Both the position numbers and the translations under genes were made by a program. From Tunturibacter psychrotolerans (lineage in GTDB: Bacteria > Acidobacteriota > Terriglobia > Terriglobales > Acidobacteriaceae), in NCBI RefSeq assembly GCF_040359615.1, contig NZ_CP132942.1, forward strand, positions 4,402,001 to 4,466,000: a stretch of 64,000 bases of DNA. The letters are read 5' to 3'. Below are positions 44,429 to 53,530 of the stretch, piece by piece; position 1 is the first letter of the stretch, and the number at the start of each line of letters is the position of its first letter. Below the pieces are notes generated by a model. It did not search any database. It saw nothing but the letters and a program-made list of their open reading frames with translations, and had not been told where the DNA came from.

Positions 44429-45562
44429 ATGCGATTCGTTCTTCTCCTCCTGTCCCTCGTTTTGGCAGCAACACAAGCCACAAGCCACGCCTATGCTCAA
44501 TGGGATATCGAAGAGTCCCACACCACGGCCAGCCTGCGCGGCATTCACAACGTCGGCGGTGGAGTTGCGTGGGCCAGCGGCACCGACGGCACCGTGCTCC
44601 GCACCGAAGACGGTGGCTATCTCTGGCAGACCTGCACGATACCACCGGGAGCAGAGAAGCTCGACTTTCGCGGCGTTCAGGCTTTCGATGAAAACACCGC
44701 CATCGTCATGTCCAGCGGCCCCGGCGATCAGTCCCGCCTCTACAAAACCACCGACGGCTGTCAGACTTGGAAACTCCTCTTCACCAATCCTGACAAAGAA
44801 GGATTCTGGGATGCGCTTCAGTTTATTGATCGCCAGGAAGGGTTTGTCCTCGGCGATCCCGTTTCAATAAAGGGGGTGCAAGCCTTGAATGCCTTCGCCT
44901 TCTTTCAAACATCCAACGGCGGAGAGACATGGAATGCTCTTCACCAAGAGAGGCGTTCTCAGCATATCTACCCAGCTCAAACTGATGACGCGGTCTTCGC
45001 GGCCAGTAACTCGTCGCTGCTCGTATCTTTTACCTATCCGACATTTGTAACCGGTGGCCCTCATCCTAAATTGATCGCAGCCCGTCCTATGTTCTGGAGA
45101 GTACTGCCCAATATTTCGGCGCAGGACCTCATAAAAGGCATCTCGAGATCTTTACCACTCGCTGTGGGTAAGGCGGCGGGGGGCTTCTCGATTGGAGAGA
45201 CCCATGGCAAATTTGTCATTGTCGGCGGAGACTATACGAAACCGGACAGTATAAACGGAACTGCTGTATTTGAAGGTGCAGATCTTGATTTCTTTCAAGC
45301 CATCACCCCACCTCATGGTTACCGTTCCTCAGTAAACTATGACTCAACCCAAAAACTTTGGGTCACCGTTGGCCCGAACGGTACCGACATCTCCACTGAC
45401 GACGGCAAGAATTGGCGTCCGCTTACGCCCGCATCCACCGATCCCGTTGGTGCCGACAAGAACTGGAACGCGCTCTCGCTTCCCTTCGTCGTGGGTCCGC
45501 ATGGACGTATCGGGCGTCTTCGCACCATCGATCAAAAGTCAACGGCGATAAACAAGCCCTAA
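44429..45562 (+). CDS. Ycf48-like/BNR-type beta-propeller exported protein
   Basis: Protein of 377 residues. Signal peptide residues 1-23 (LLLLSLVLAATQATSHA, ending YAQ). The rest shows repeated propeller blades: GVAWASGTDGTVLRTEDGGYLWQ, SRLYKTTDGCQTWKLLF, AFFQTSNGGETWNAL and GTDISTDDGKNWRPL, each with the Asp/Asn-Gly-x-x-Trp BNR/Ycf48 pattern. In cyanobacteria Ycf48 aids photosystem II assembly; such proteins in non-phototrophs have no clear function. ATG 44429 begins the signal peptide; earlier in-frame starts lack it. It is convergent with the pilus operon. Confidence 0.85.
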   Translation: MRFVLLLLSLVLAATQATSHAYAQWDIEESHTTASLRGIHNVGGGVAWASGTDGTVLRTEDGGYLWQTCTIPPGAEKLDFRGVQAFDENTAIVMSSGPGDQSRLYKTTDGCQTWKLLFTNPDKEGFWDALQFIDRQEGFVLGDPVSIKGVQALNAFAFFQTSNGGETWNALHQERRSQHIYPAQTDDAVFAASNSSLLVSFTYPTFVTGGPHPKLIAARPMFWRVLPNISAQDLIKGISRSLPLAVGKAAGGFSIGETHGKFVIVGGDYTKPDSINGTAVFEGADLDFFQAITPPHGYRSSVNYDSTQKLWVTVGPNGTDISTDDGKNWRPLTPASTDPVGADKNWNALSLPFVVGPHGRIGRLRTIDQKSTAINKP

Positions 45563-45621
45563 TCGCTCATAGCCCTTGAAATGAAGCGAGCTCGCGGCAG
45601 AAACTCGCGTATTTTTTTCGT

Positions 45622-46854
45622 TTATTGCTGCTGCGGAGTTGTTGGTGTCGTCGTACCGGTCCCCTGTGTGCCAGAGCTCGGAGACGATCCATTTCCTGAA
45701 CTTGGCGACGATCCAAAGCTTGACCCCGACGAAGAACCGTAACTCGAACCCGATGAACCGAAGCTCGATCCAGACGAAGATCCAAACCCTGAAGTGCCGG
45801 AAGCTCCATATCCCGAGGTGCCAGTCCCCGTGCCTCCCACGCCCGAGTTCATTCCGCCTGCGGAACCCAGCCCCTGATTTCCGCCGCCAAGTAGCCCCGC
45901 GGCCTGCTTCAGCTGCTCAATTCGCGGATCGTAGATAAACTCCCAGGTGTTGTACGACTTCTGTTCGTTCAGCACGACGATCGACGTTCCCTCCTTCGGA
46001 ATGCCCACACCTACAAAGGGCGCGCCGCCGACCCCAAAGCCTGAGCCGGATTGACTCGCGTTTCCAGCGATCGAACCGAGCGTGCTGTTTGAACCCGTCG
46101 TCGTTGAGCCAGTCCCCGAGCTGTCTGTTCCGGTGGTCGCCCCTCCCGCGCTGGGCGTTCCCGCATTGGAAGCTCCCGTGCTGGAAGCTCCCGTGCTGGA
46201 AGCTCCCGTGCCACTCGTGTTGCTGTAACCAGGCCCTGAGGAGGAGCTTCCGCTACCCAGTCCGCCCGTTCCCTGCCCCGAAGAGCCAAAGGCGCTCGAC
46301 GACCCCGACGAGGACGAACCGAACGCGCTTCCACTGGACCCGCCAAACGCCGACCCCGAACCGGCGGCGCCTGCACCGATCGCTCCCGAAGAGGCTGATC
46401 CGGAAGCCGACCCCAGCCCCGGCGCCAGGCCCGTCAGCGGTTGGCCGAAGAGTCCCTTTACCGTCGTCTTTGCCTCACCTACGTGGATCAGGCGCCAATC
46501 AGACTTCCCGGTAAATGGGTCGATGTACTGCTGGCGCAGAAATTTCACCGGAGTGCCCTTGGCCAGCGCATCCATCGAGCCAGGATAGCTGCCGGACTTC
46601 CGGTAGTAGAGCTGGATCGCCCGCACGTACTGATTGCCGCGATGCACCGCCTCCACCTCGCGGTCGCGCCTCAGCTCCTGGGCCATCTTCGGCGCGGCGA
46701 TACCCAACACCAGCAGAACAATGAAGATCGCAACGATCAACCCTACCAGCATGAAGCCCTGCTCTCCATGCCGCTCTTCCATTCGCAGATCAGCCACCAC
46801 TCTCTTAGATGAGGGATGGCCATCAAGCCCGCATTGGAAGTGAAGTCTCTTCAT
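45622..46854 (-). CDS. Pseudopilin-like protein with Gly/Ser-rich C-terminal tail
   Basis: Protein of 410 residues, last gene of the pilus operon. A type IV prepilin-like N-terminus is present: leader ending EQG, then FMLVGLIVAIFIVLLVLGIA. The residue at +5 after the cleavage site is Gly instead of the Glu conserved in most pilins and pseudopilins, resembling GspK-type tip subunits. A globular part follows (VEAVHRGNQYVRAIQLYYRKSG, PFTGKSDWRLIHVGEA). Residues about 150-410 are mostly Gly/Ser/Thr/Ala low complexity with an island (VVLNEQKSYNTWEFIYDP). ATG 46854 is preferred because GAGGT lies 6 nt upstream; GTG 46872 and ATG 46782 are alternatives. Confidence 0.82.
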   Translation of the reverse strand: MKRLHFQCGLDGHPSSKRVVADLRMEERHGEQGFMLVGLIVAIFIVLLVLGIAAPKMAQELRRDREVEAVHRGNQYVRAIQLYYRKSGSYPGSMDALAKGTPVKFLRQQYIDPFTGKSDWRLIHVGEAKTTVKGLFGQPLTGLAPGLGSASGSASSGAIGAGAAGSGSAFGGSSGSAFGSSSSGSSSAFGSSGQGTGGLGSGSSSSGPGYSNTSGTGASSTGASSTGASNAGTPSAGGATTGTDSSGTGSTTTGSNSTLGSIAGNASQSGSGFGVGGAPFVGVGIPKEGTSIVVLNEQKSYNTWEFIYDPRIEQLKQAAGLLGGGNQGLGSAGGMNSGVGGTGTGTSGYGASGTSGFGSSSGSSFGSSGSSYGSSSGSSFGSSPSSGNGSSPSSGTQGTGTTTPTTPQQQ

Positions 46855-46880
46855 CGCGTCTACCTCACGCACCGGCTGTC

Positions 46881-47513
46881 TCAGTGCGCCAGCAGCGGCA
46901 GGGTCTGCTTATTATTATTCGCCATATCTTCCACCAGCACCGAGTTGGCCGACACTGTCACAACTCTATACTTCCGCTGGACGATATCGCCATCGGAGGC
47001 GAGGAAGACATCCTCCCCGTGCAGTAAAAACGCTCTGCGTTTTCCATCCGCTCCGGTCGCCGTCCCAAAAAACTTCAGGTCGATCGGCGGCGGGGGTGGT
47101 GGACCCGGTGGTGGCGGCGGGGGTCCCGGCGGTGGAGCCTTCACCTTCCGCACGGGCACAATCGGCTTCGGGATATCGACCGGCTCCGAGCTTGCGGAAA
47201 AGATATTCCGTCCGCCACCCGAGTAAACCAGCGACTCCGTGACCAGCATCGCATCCATTCGCAGCGTCGGATCAAGCTGCGCGGAAGTTGTTCCAAGCTT
47301 TTTGGCCGCAGCACCAGCGATGTTTCCTGACGGAATCGCAACTACTGCTCCCGCAGCAGGAGCAGACCTCGCAGGAGCGGTCACCACGACGGGCGGCGCT
47401 ACCGGCGCAGGGCTGTCGTCGCGCAGCTCGTAGTACAAAACTCCAGCCGCAACCAGCACGAACGCAGCAATCGCGCCGCCTTTCTTCTGTTGATCCGCAG
47501 TCAGCCGTATCAT
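46881..47513 (-). CDS. PilP/GspC-like pilus assembly protein
   Basis: Protein of 210 residues with one N-terminal TM helix (GAIAAFVLVAAGVLYYEL), an Ala/Pro/Val-rich linker, then GGGRNIFSASSEP, a polyproline run (PPPGPPPPPPGPPPPP), and a small beta domain (LKFFGTATGADGKRRAFLLHGEDVFLA, VVTVSANSVLVEDMANN). The RNIF region followed by a compact beta domain is typical of PilP/GspC proteins, which connect the inner-membrane platform to the secretin. It overlaps the preceding pilO gene by 4 bp (ATGA). No secretin gene is in the window for it to bind. Confidence 0.75.
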   Translation of the reverse strand: MIRLTADQQKKGGAIAAFVLVAAGVLYYELRDDSPAPVAPPVVVTAPARSAPAAGAVVAIPSGNIAGAAAKKLGTTSAQLDPTLRMDAMLVTESLVYSGGGRNIFSASSEPVDIPKPIVPVRKVKAPPPGPPPPPPGPPPPPPIDLKFFGTATGADGKRRAFLLHGEDVFLASDGDIVQRKYRVVTVSANSVLVEDMANNNKQTLPLLAH

Positions 47514-48211
47514 CGCTGGCCTCCCGCCTCAAGATTTTCAGAAGAGCTGTCGGCAGCCTTCTTCTCGTCCGCACCCGCCACACTCTTGTCAGAGCCTTCG
47601 GTCCCCACGGGCGATCGCAGGTACGTTGTCAGCCGAAGCCGAAGCCCCACTGTTCCGCTCTGCTGACCAGTCAACGTAAGCCCGCTGATCAGGAAAAACA
47701 TCTTGTCCCGCTCGAGCGAGTTGATAAAGACCACCAGCGGCCGATAGTCCCCGCTCAGGCTGGCATCCATCCGCGCCTCGGTCAGCGCCCCCGCGGTTCC
47801 ATCCATCACAGGAGAGTATGCATATTGCACCCTCGTCAGCTTCACACCCTGCTTCTTCGCCAACGCGCCCAACTCTCCTGCTACCTCAGAGTTCGCAAAC
47901 GGCAGACGCTCCTTATAAAACTTGTCGGCATCTTTGGTGGCCTGCGCCAGCTTCTCATCCAACCCTTCGAGTGGCTGTCTCGCAATCTCCGCCGTCTTCA
48001 TCTGTACCGTCTGGTCCGCCAACGCCGCGGCGTTCTGGTTGTTCGCCGCGCGCCACGCAAATGCCATATGCGCCAGCAGGTAAAGATTGACCAACCCAAG
48101 CGCCACCGCTCCAGCAATGTGAAAGTTTTTCAGCGTGCCCAGTCGGCTCGCCTTCTCGGCAAATTGCTTGGCCGCCACTGCAGTCCGTTTCTTCTCGGCT
48201 ACCGTCGTCAT
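47510..48211 (-). CDS. pilO: PilO-like inner-membrane pilus assembly protein
   Basis: Protein of 233 residues: short basic cytoplasmic N-terminus, one TM helix (HIAGAVALGLVNLYLLAHMAF), a coiled-coil region (QTVQMKTAEIARQPLEGLDEKLAQ), and a ferredoxin-like periplasmic domain (KKQGVKLTRVQYAYSP, RPLVVFINSLERDKMFFLISG). This is the PilO/GspM plan. PilN and PilO form a periplasmic heterodimer linking PilM to PilP. It overlaps both neighbours by 4 bp, showing translational coupling. Assignment rests on architecture and gene order. Confidence 0.8.
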   Translation of the reverse strand: MTTVAEKKRTAVAAKQFAEKASRLGTLKNFHIAGAVALGLVNLYLLAHMAFAWRAANNQNAAALADQTVQMKTAEIARQPLEGLDEKLAQATKDADKFYKERLPFANSEVAGELGALAKKQGVKLTRVQYAYSPVMDGTAGALTEARMDASLSGDYRPLVVFINSLERDKMFFLISGLTLTGQQSGTVGLRLRLTTYLRSPVGTEGSDKSVAGADEKKAADSSSENLEAGGQR

Positions 48212-48969
48212 CGCGCGGCTCCCTTCTGCGCCGGAGCCTTTACCGCGCCAGCTCCGGGGAGCGCACTCTTCGGTGTCATCCTCTTTTTCTTCACCACACC
48301 CGAATCACTCTCCGTCGCATCGCCGTTGTCTTTCTTGTCCTTCTTGTCTTTAGCGGCGGCATCCTTCACAGGCTTTTCCGGCAGCGGGTTATATCCACTC
48401 AATACATCGAACTGCACCGCTCCAGGAGCCGTCAGCTGCGCGGCATTTCGGTTTCCTTCCTGCGTTTGCGCCTGCTCTGACGCCAGCCGAGGCGATAGGA
48501 ATCGCTGCGACGTCTCGAGATTCCTCACCAGCTGCACCGCCTTCTCGCGATCCCCGCTCACGCGCAGCCGAATATTCACGTCGCCTTCCTTCGAAATCAC
48601 CGGATCGATGCTCGTCACCTGAACACCCGCGGGCAGCACCTTCTCAAGGTCCATCATCACAGCCGTCCAGCTGAAGCTCTTTTGCGCAAACGCAGCATTT
48701 AGAAAACGCGATCGCTCAAGCACAGCCATATTCTGTGGCTGCCGCATCCTCGCCTCATTCGCCATGCGCTCCTGCTGATACCGCTGCGTCTTCGCCTTCA
48801 GCGCAGCCATCTGCGCCTGCGCCACCCTGGCCTTCGCATTCAGCGAGTGCAGCGCAAACCCCAGTCCCACCGCCAGCAGCGCCAGCACCACCATCGCCAA
48901 CCGCAGCTTTGCAAACAGCGGCCTCAGCTCAATAAACGGTCGATTCGCAAGATTGACAGAGATCCGCAT
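48208..48969 (-). CDS. pilN: PilN-like inner-membrane pilus assembly protein
   Basis: Protein of 253 residues. The N-terminus has ISVNLANRPFIELRPLF, the short cytoplasmic peptide by which PilN binds PilM, followed by one TM helix (LAMVVLALLAVGLGFALHSL), a coiled coil (QAQMAALKAKTQRYQQERM) and a periplasmic ferredoxin-like domain (FSWTAVMMDLEKVLPAGVQVTSI, NIRLRVSGDREKAVQLVRNLE). The tail is Lys/Asp/Pro-rich. The gene overlaps pilM by 1 bp and pilO by 4 bp. Confidence 0.85.
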   Translation of the reverse strand: MRISVNLANRPFIELRPLFAKLRLAMVVLALLAVGLGFALHSLNAKARVAQAQMAALKAKTQRYQQERMANEARMRQPQNMAVLERSRFLNAAFAQKSFSWTAVMMDLEKVLPAGVQVTSIDPVISKEGDVNIRLRVSGDREKAVQLVRNLETSQRFLSPRLASEQAQTQEGNRNAAQLTAPGAVQFDVLSGYNPLPEKPVKDAAAKDKKDKKDNGDATESDSGVVKKKRMTPKSALPGAGAVKAPAQKGAAR

Positions 48970-50099
48970 CAGTTCTTCAGCGCTCCCCGGACGCCGGCCA
49001 GCCAGCCTCGCGGCACACTCGCCGTCACTGCTCCCGCCTCCATCATTCCCGCATCCACCAACTCGCGCACCCTCAGACCCTCCAGCCCGTACTCCGCCGC
49101 CTCAGCCAGCGTCTCCGCACCGAGCGTTCCCGCAACCAGAAGCTGTTCGGGAGCAGTCTGCAGCGAGTCTTCAAAGTAAGCCGCCGCCACACTCACCGCC
49201 TGCGCCACCTCGCGCGCTGCCGCCTGAGCCTCAATGTGCCGCACCAATGCCGTTCCCAGCATCGAAGGGTGCATCTCAGTATGCGCATCGAACTGATCCC
49301 ATCCACCCGGCCCCAGCGGCTCCTGCTGTGCCCACTCCTGCGCCGAACTTTCCCGGTCCACCAAAGGGATCGAGGTCTCGACAAGTTCAATCGGTGCACC
49401 GACGCTCGGCCCCGTGCCCATATCGACCGAGCGATGCAGCAGCAGAACTCCCGCCTGCACAATCGCCGTCGTCACCGAACCCAACCCCGCATTGACCACC
49501 AGCACCGGCGCTGTGGTCTCATCAAGCCCCGCCAGCGCCGCCAACGTACTTGGAAGCACTGCCCCCGGAAGGTATCCAGCCGCAAGCACCATGGCCTCAT
49601 ACTCCTCAAGCACAGCCTTCGGTATAGCAACCGCCAGCAGCTTGATCGTTCCCTTCTCGTTCGACATCACCTGGTAGCTCACCATCGCGTCATCCGCGTC
49701 GAATGGCAGCAGCTTCTTCAATCGAAAACGCACCAGAGGCAACGCCTCGACTGTCTTCGTCGGCAGCTGATCGAAGTCCAGAAAAAGCACCCGCACCGCG
49801 GAGTCCGGCACCACCAGCGTCACATCGCGCAGACGACCCGCACCACGCTCGGCGCGATCTGATGAGCCACGACCGGACACAGTATCGAGCGCCTTGCGCA
49901 CAGCCAACGACACGCACGTCTTATCGACGACGTTGCCGGGCTTCAACCCAGGCGCCAGCGCACCACTAGCCAGATCCACCCGCGCCACCGACGTCAACAG
50001 AGCAGCCGCATCTTCGGCCCGCGCCGCCACTACGCCCTCTGCGCGAACCTCAACCGCCAGCCGCGGCCGCGTGCCCAATGTCTTCGGTAAAATTTCCAT
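48969..50099 (-). CDS. pilM: PilM-like actin-fold pilus assembly ATPase
   Basis: Cytoplasmic protein of 376 residues with the actin-like layout: RPRLAVEVRAEGVVAAR at the start, VTLVVPDSAVRVLFLDFDQLP, LVRFRLKKLLPFDADDAMVSY, and the second-subdomain phosphate region VLVVNAGLGSVTTAIVQAG. PilM recruits PilN and links the platform to the extension ATPase. Order on the minus strand is pilB-pilM-pilN-pilO-pilP-like-pseudopilin, matching the pilMNOP core. A gap of about 87 bp separates it from the ATPase gene. Confidence 0.87.
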   Translation of the reverse strand: MEILPKTLGTRPRLAVEVRAEGVVAARAEDAAALLTSVARVDLASGALAPGLKPGNVVDKTCVSLAVRKALDTVSGRGSSDRAERGAGRLRDVTLVVPDSAVRVLFLDFDQLPTKTVEALPLVRFRLKKLLPFDADDAMVSYQVMSNEKGTIKLLAVAIPKAVLEEYEAMVLAAGYLPGAVLPSTLAALAGLDETTAPVLVVNAGLGSVTTAIVQAGVLLLHRSVDMGTGPSVGAPIELVETSIPLVDRESSAQEWAQQEPLGPGGWDQFDAHTEMHPSMLGTALVRHIEAQAAAREVAQAVSVAAAYFEDSLQTAPEQLLVAGTLGAETLAEAAEYGLEGLRVRELVDAGMMEAGAVTASVPRGWLAGVRGALKN

Positions 50100-50186
50100 T
50101 CCGTCCTAGACTACCTTGCTCTATCGATTGACACTACGTCACCATCATGGTGCGCGCAGCGGCAAACCGTGTTCTCGCGGCCCGCT

Positions 50187-51821
50187 CTACCGTCCGGCCT
50201 CAATAAACGTCACCTTATTGATTTCGCGCAACGTAGTAATGCCGTCCCGCACACGCTCCAGCGCCGAATCGCGCAAAAACGCCATGCCCTTTTCTTTGGC
50301 CTTCTTACGAATCTCGCTTCCCGGCTTCTTCGCCAGCAACATCTCACGAATCTCGTCGTCCAGCTCCAGCAGTTCGTGAATCGCCGAACGACCGCGATAT
50401 CCCGTTCCGCCGCACTCAATACATCCCGGCCCTTCGCGGAAGTTGAACCCACGCCACTCATGCAGATCGAGCCCGCTGGCATGCAACTCCGCGTCGCTAT
50501 AGTGAACATCTCTCACGCAAAATTCACACACCTGCCGCACCAACCGCTGCGCCAGAATACAGTTCAACGCCGACACAAAGTTGTAGGGCTCGACACCCAT
50601 GTTCAAAAACCGTCCCAGCACATCGACCACGTTGTTCGCGTGCACCGTCGTAAACACAAGGTGTCCCGTCAGCGCGGAGTTGATCGCAATCTGCGCCGTC
50701 TCCGCATCGCGGATCTCACCGACCAGAATCTTGTCCGGGTCATGACGCAGAATCGAGCGCAACCCGCGCGCGAACGTCAGCCCCTTCTTCTCGTTCACGG
50801 GAATCTGCGTGATGCCGCGGATCTGATACTCCACCGGGTCTTCGATCGTGATGATCTTATCTTCTTCAGATTTAATCTCGTTCAACGCCGCATAAAGGGT
50901 CGTCGTCTTACCCGACCCCGTCGGTCCCGTCACCAGCACCATGCCGTACGGCTCTTTGATGTACCGCCTGAATCTCTCGAGGTCCTTCGCCGCAAAGCCC
51001 ACGACATCCAATGAAAGTTTGGTGAACTTCTCCGACATCGATTCTTTATCGAGCACACGAAGCACAGCATTCTCGCCATGCACGGTCGGCATAATCGACA
51101 CACGAAAGTCGATCAGTCTGCCCTTGTACCGAACCCGAAAACGTCCGTCCTGCGGCACGCGGCGCTCGGCAATATCCAGCTCGCTCATGACCTTGATACG
51201 CGACAGAATCGTCTGATGATGTTCGCGCGCAATCGGAGCCATCGCCTGCTGCAGCACACCGTCGATGCGGTACTTCACCAGCAGCGAATCATCGAACGTC
51301 TCAAGGTGAATATCCGAGGCACGCCGCTCCAGCGCAGTAAATATGGTGGTATCAACAAGTCTTATGATCGGCGAGATATCGTCTTCGCTCGTCAGCCGCT
51401 CAATCGAAATATTCGAATCCTGGTTGTCGTCGCCAGACAACACATCGAACGCAAGCCCTTCGCTTGCCTCATCGAGCACGCGCTGGCTCTGCTCGGTCTT
51501 CTTCAGCAGCTCGGTGATCTGGCTCAGTGTCGCCACCCGCGTCACCAGCCTCTGGCCCAGCAGCCCTGAAATCTCGTCCAGCACCATCAACTTCGAAGGA
51601 TCGGAGACCGCAATCGCGAGCTTGCCCTCCATCTGCTCCAGCGGCACGAAGTTGTACCGGAACATCATGTCCACGGGCACGCTCTTGAACAGCTCGTGTG
51701 AGATCTTGAAGTTCTTCAGGTCCACAAAATCAGCGCGGTAGCGACGCGCCAGCAGCTGAGCACGCTCTGTCTCACCCATACCCGCTTCATTGATCGGTAT
51801 TGCCAATGGTGCTATTGCCAT
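50187..51821 (-). CDS. GspE/PilB-family assembly ATPase
   Basis: Hexameric secretion/pilus extension ATPase of 544 residues. The N-terminal MshEN-like domain (ARRYRADFVDLKNFKI) is followed by the catalytic core: Walker A GPTGSGKTTTLYAAL, Asp box around EDPVEYQIRGITQIPVN, Walker B RHDPDKILVGEIRDAETAQ and the His box LVFTTVHANN. The GspE/PilB zinc cluster is present: CEFC and a later CIECGGTG. ATG 51821 has AAAGGGAG upstream. It is the first gene of the operon; the hdeD gene starts on the other strand about 230 bp away. Confidence 0.94.
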   Translation of the reverse strand: MAIAPLAIPINEAGMGETERAQLLARRYRADFVDLKNFKISHELFKSVPVDMMFRYNFVPLEQMEGKLAIAVSDPSKLMVLDEISGLLGQRLVTRVATLSQITELLKKTEQSQRVLDEASEGLAFDVLSGDDNQDSNISIERLTSEDDISPIIRLVDTTIFTALERRASDIHLETFDDSLLVKYRIDGVLQQAMAPIAREHHQTILSRIKVMSELDIAERRVPQDGRFRVRYKGRLIDFRVSIMPTVHGENAVLRVLDKESMSEKFTKLSLDVVGFAAKDLERFRRYIKEPYGMVLVTGPTGSGKTTTLYAALNEIKSEEDKIITIEDPVEYQIRGITQIPVNEKKGLTFARGLRSILRHDPDKILVGEIRDAETAQIAINSALTGHLVFTTVHANNVVDVLGRFLNMGVEPYNFVSALNCILAQRLVRQVCEFCVRDVHYSDAELHASGLDLHEWRGFNFREGPGCIECGGTGYRGRSAIHELLELDDEIREMLLAKKPGSEIRKKAKEKGMAFLRDSALERVRDGITTLREINKVTFIEAGR

Positions 51822-52047
51822 ATTCGTAAGACTCCCTTTACATCCAACCGTCACTCACACCTTCGCGTCATTCACGGTGCGTTCAAACGATCTTTGTTGT
51901 GCTAATTCCGCCACTACCCGGGGCCGGAATCCGCCAAAGACGAAAACATCCGTCCAATCTTCTATTATTCAGCAAAATCAGCTCTTATGGTATTCTCCGC
52001 GCAACACCTTTGGCCTCACATACGTACGTCTTTTGGAGGACCCAGCA

Positions 52048-52611
52048 ATGAGCACTTACCCGCCGACCCTCTCCGCTCTCGCCCCCAAGGCCATCAACTG
52101 GTCCATCGCCCTCAGCATCTTGTTGATTCTTGCTGGTCTCTTCGCCGTCCTGATTCCGCCGTTCTCGGGCCTCGCCGTCACGCTCATCTTTGCCTGGGCC
52201 ATGATCGTCAGTGGAATCACACACTTCGTCTTCGCCTTCAAGACCCACACCACAGGCGGTGTGCTCTGGGAGCTGCTGGTCGGCGCGATCTATCTCTTTA
52301 CTGGCGTCTATCTGCTGCTGCACCCGCTCGACGCCCTTATCGTCCTCACCCTGATCCTCGCTGTATATCTGGTGTTTGAAGGAATCGTCGAGATCATCCA
52401 GTCCTTCCAGCTTCGTCCCCGCCACGGAGCGAGCTGGCTCTTGTTCGACGGCGTCATCACCCTCATCCTCGCCATTATGATCTGGCGCTCGTGGCCCGCC
52501 AGCACTGTCTGGGTCATCGGAACACTAGTCGGCATCAGCATGATCTTTAGCGGCTTTTCGCGCCTCATGCTTTCGCTCGCCGCCAAACGCGCACTGAATC
52601 AATCAGTCTGA
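52048..52611 (+). CDS. HdeD family membrane protein (DUF308)
   Basis: Inner-membrane protein of 187 residues with six TM helices arranged as repeated pairs: WSIALSILLILAGLFAVLIPP, LAVTLIFAWAMIVSGITHFV, ELLVGAIYLFTGVYLLLHP, LIVLTLILAVYLVFEGIVEI, LLFDGVITLILAIMIW, VWVIGTLVGISMIFSGFS. This matches HdeD/DUF308, linked to acid resistance in enterobacteria; the role here is unknown. TTGGAGGA lies 7 nt before ATG 52048. A long palindrome follows the stop codon. Confidence 0.92.
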   Translation: MSTYPPTLSALAPKAINWSIALSILLILAGLFAVLIPPFSGLAVTLIFAWAMIVSGITHFVFAFKTHTTGGVLWELLVGAIYLFTGVYLLLHPLDALIVLTLILAVYLVFEGIVEIIQSFQLRPRHGASWLLFDGVITLILAIMIWRSWPASTVWVIGTLVGISMIFSGFSRLMLSLAAKRALNQSV

Positions 52612-52616
52612 AGGAC

Positions 52617-52784
52617 CTCCTGCGCGGAGGGCGGTCACTTCGTGACACGTATACCGGTCAAGGCACCCAAGCGGCAAGAACCCTCCCGCTGGTCGGGATC
52701 AAATCCCGTCGCCGACCAACGGGAGGACCAGGCGAAGCGGTATACAAGTCACGAAGTGACCGCCGCACGCGTAGTGCGCTTTTA
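52617..52784. repeat. Long nested imperfect palindrome between hdeD and the DUF2959 gene
   Basis: Outer arms of 27 bp at 52630-52656 (GGCGGTCACTTCGTGAC then ACGTATACCG) and 52738-52764 pair at 25 of 27 positions. Each arm also contains its own small palindrome (GTCACTTCGTGAC). Nested inside are arms of 15 bp at 52682-52696 (CCTCCCGCTGGTCGG) and 52712-52726 with 14 matches, and at the centre GGGAT-CAA-ATCCC (52695-52707). GTGCGCTTTT follows on the right. It lies between convergent genes, so it could terminate both; the size and nesting suggest a mobile palindromic repeat family or a structured RNA. Confidence 0.85.
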
Positions 52785-52790
52785 CCTCTT

Positions 52791-53462
52791 CTAAGTCTGA
52801 TCCGCATTCAGAGAAGCAATCAGCGCATCCGCCTGCGCCATCGACCCATCCAAACTCACCATCAACACATCCACATCAGTCGACATCTTCGCCGAAGTCC
52901 CCTTCAACGACCCAATCGCCCGCGCATTCAGATTGTGCTTCAAAAACGTCACCTGATCGCGAAACGCCGTAATCACCGGCGTCATCCGCGCCTCAGTCTG
53001 CCGCATCGACTTGATATACCCCGCCTCACTCAACCGCGACTGCCGCAGCATCACCGCCGACTGCGCCTTCAACTTCTTGTTCTCCATCCCGTCAATCTCT
53101 TTCTGCCACTCCTTGAAGAGATCATTCGAGACCTGATCAATCGAGTCGATCCGGTTATGCAGCTTCTGCGCGCTATCCGCAGCCTTCTCGTACTCGCCAT
53201 TCAACTTCTTATAGTTCTTCTCAAGCGATCCACCCTGAAACCCCGTCAGCGCCTGAAACGACTCCATCGTCGTCTTGATCTGCTCCTTCGCCTGCTGCTG
53301 GTCCTTCTTGGAGTCCTTCACCCGCGACACAAGGATGTCGCGCTTCTCTTTTCCAAACGTCTTCATCGCCTTGTAGTAGGAGCTGGTACACCCAACCAGC
53401 ACAATCAGCGAAGCCACCGCCGCCGCGTATCGCAACACCCAACGTCGAGAGATCACAGTCAA
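52791..53462 (-). CDS. DUF2959 family lipoprotein
   Basis: Protein of about 223 residues. The lipoprotein signal VLRYAAAVASLIVLVGCTSS has a lipobox (LVGC). The mature part is almost wholly helical and charged (FGKEKRDILVSRVKDSKKDQQQ, NYKKLNGEYEKAADSAQKLH, VMLRQSRLSEAGYIKSM), probably coiled coil, typical of DUF2959. The start is uncertain: TTG 53462 has GGGGGAATGAG upstream and begins just before the signal; GTG 53456 is an alternative and the frame is open to 53522. Function unknown; predicted to be membrane anchored in the periplasm. Confidence 0.85.
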   Translation of the reverse strand: MTVISRRWVLRYAAAVASLIVLVGCTSSYYKAMKTFGKEKRDILVSRVKDSKKDQQQAKEQIKTTMESFQALTGFQGGSLEKNYKKLNGEYEKAADSAQKLHNRIDSIDQVSNDLFKEWQKEIDGMENKKLKAQSAVMLRQSRLSEAGYIKSMRQTEARMTPVITAFRDQVTFLKHNLNARAIGSLKGTSAKMSTDVDVLMVSLDGSMAQADALIASLNADQT

Positions 53463-53530
53463 CTCATTCCCCCTGTCAGAGCTTGACGAATTGTAACCTC
53501 TCCGCTGAAGATCGCGGCCCAAACGCGCCG

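Noticed and set aside
47288..48622. Plus-strand open frame of 444 codons opposite pilO and pilN
   Set aside because: Arg/Gln/Leu-rich shadow; the minus-strand genes overlap by 4 bp in a conserved order and have TM and coiled-coil structure.
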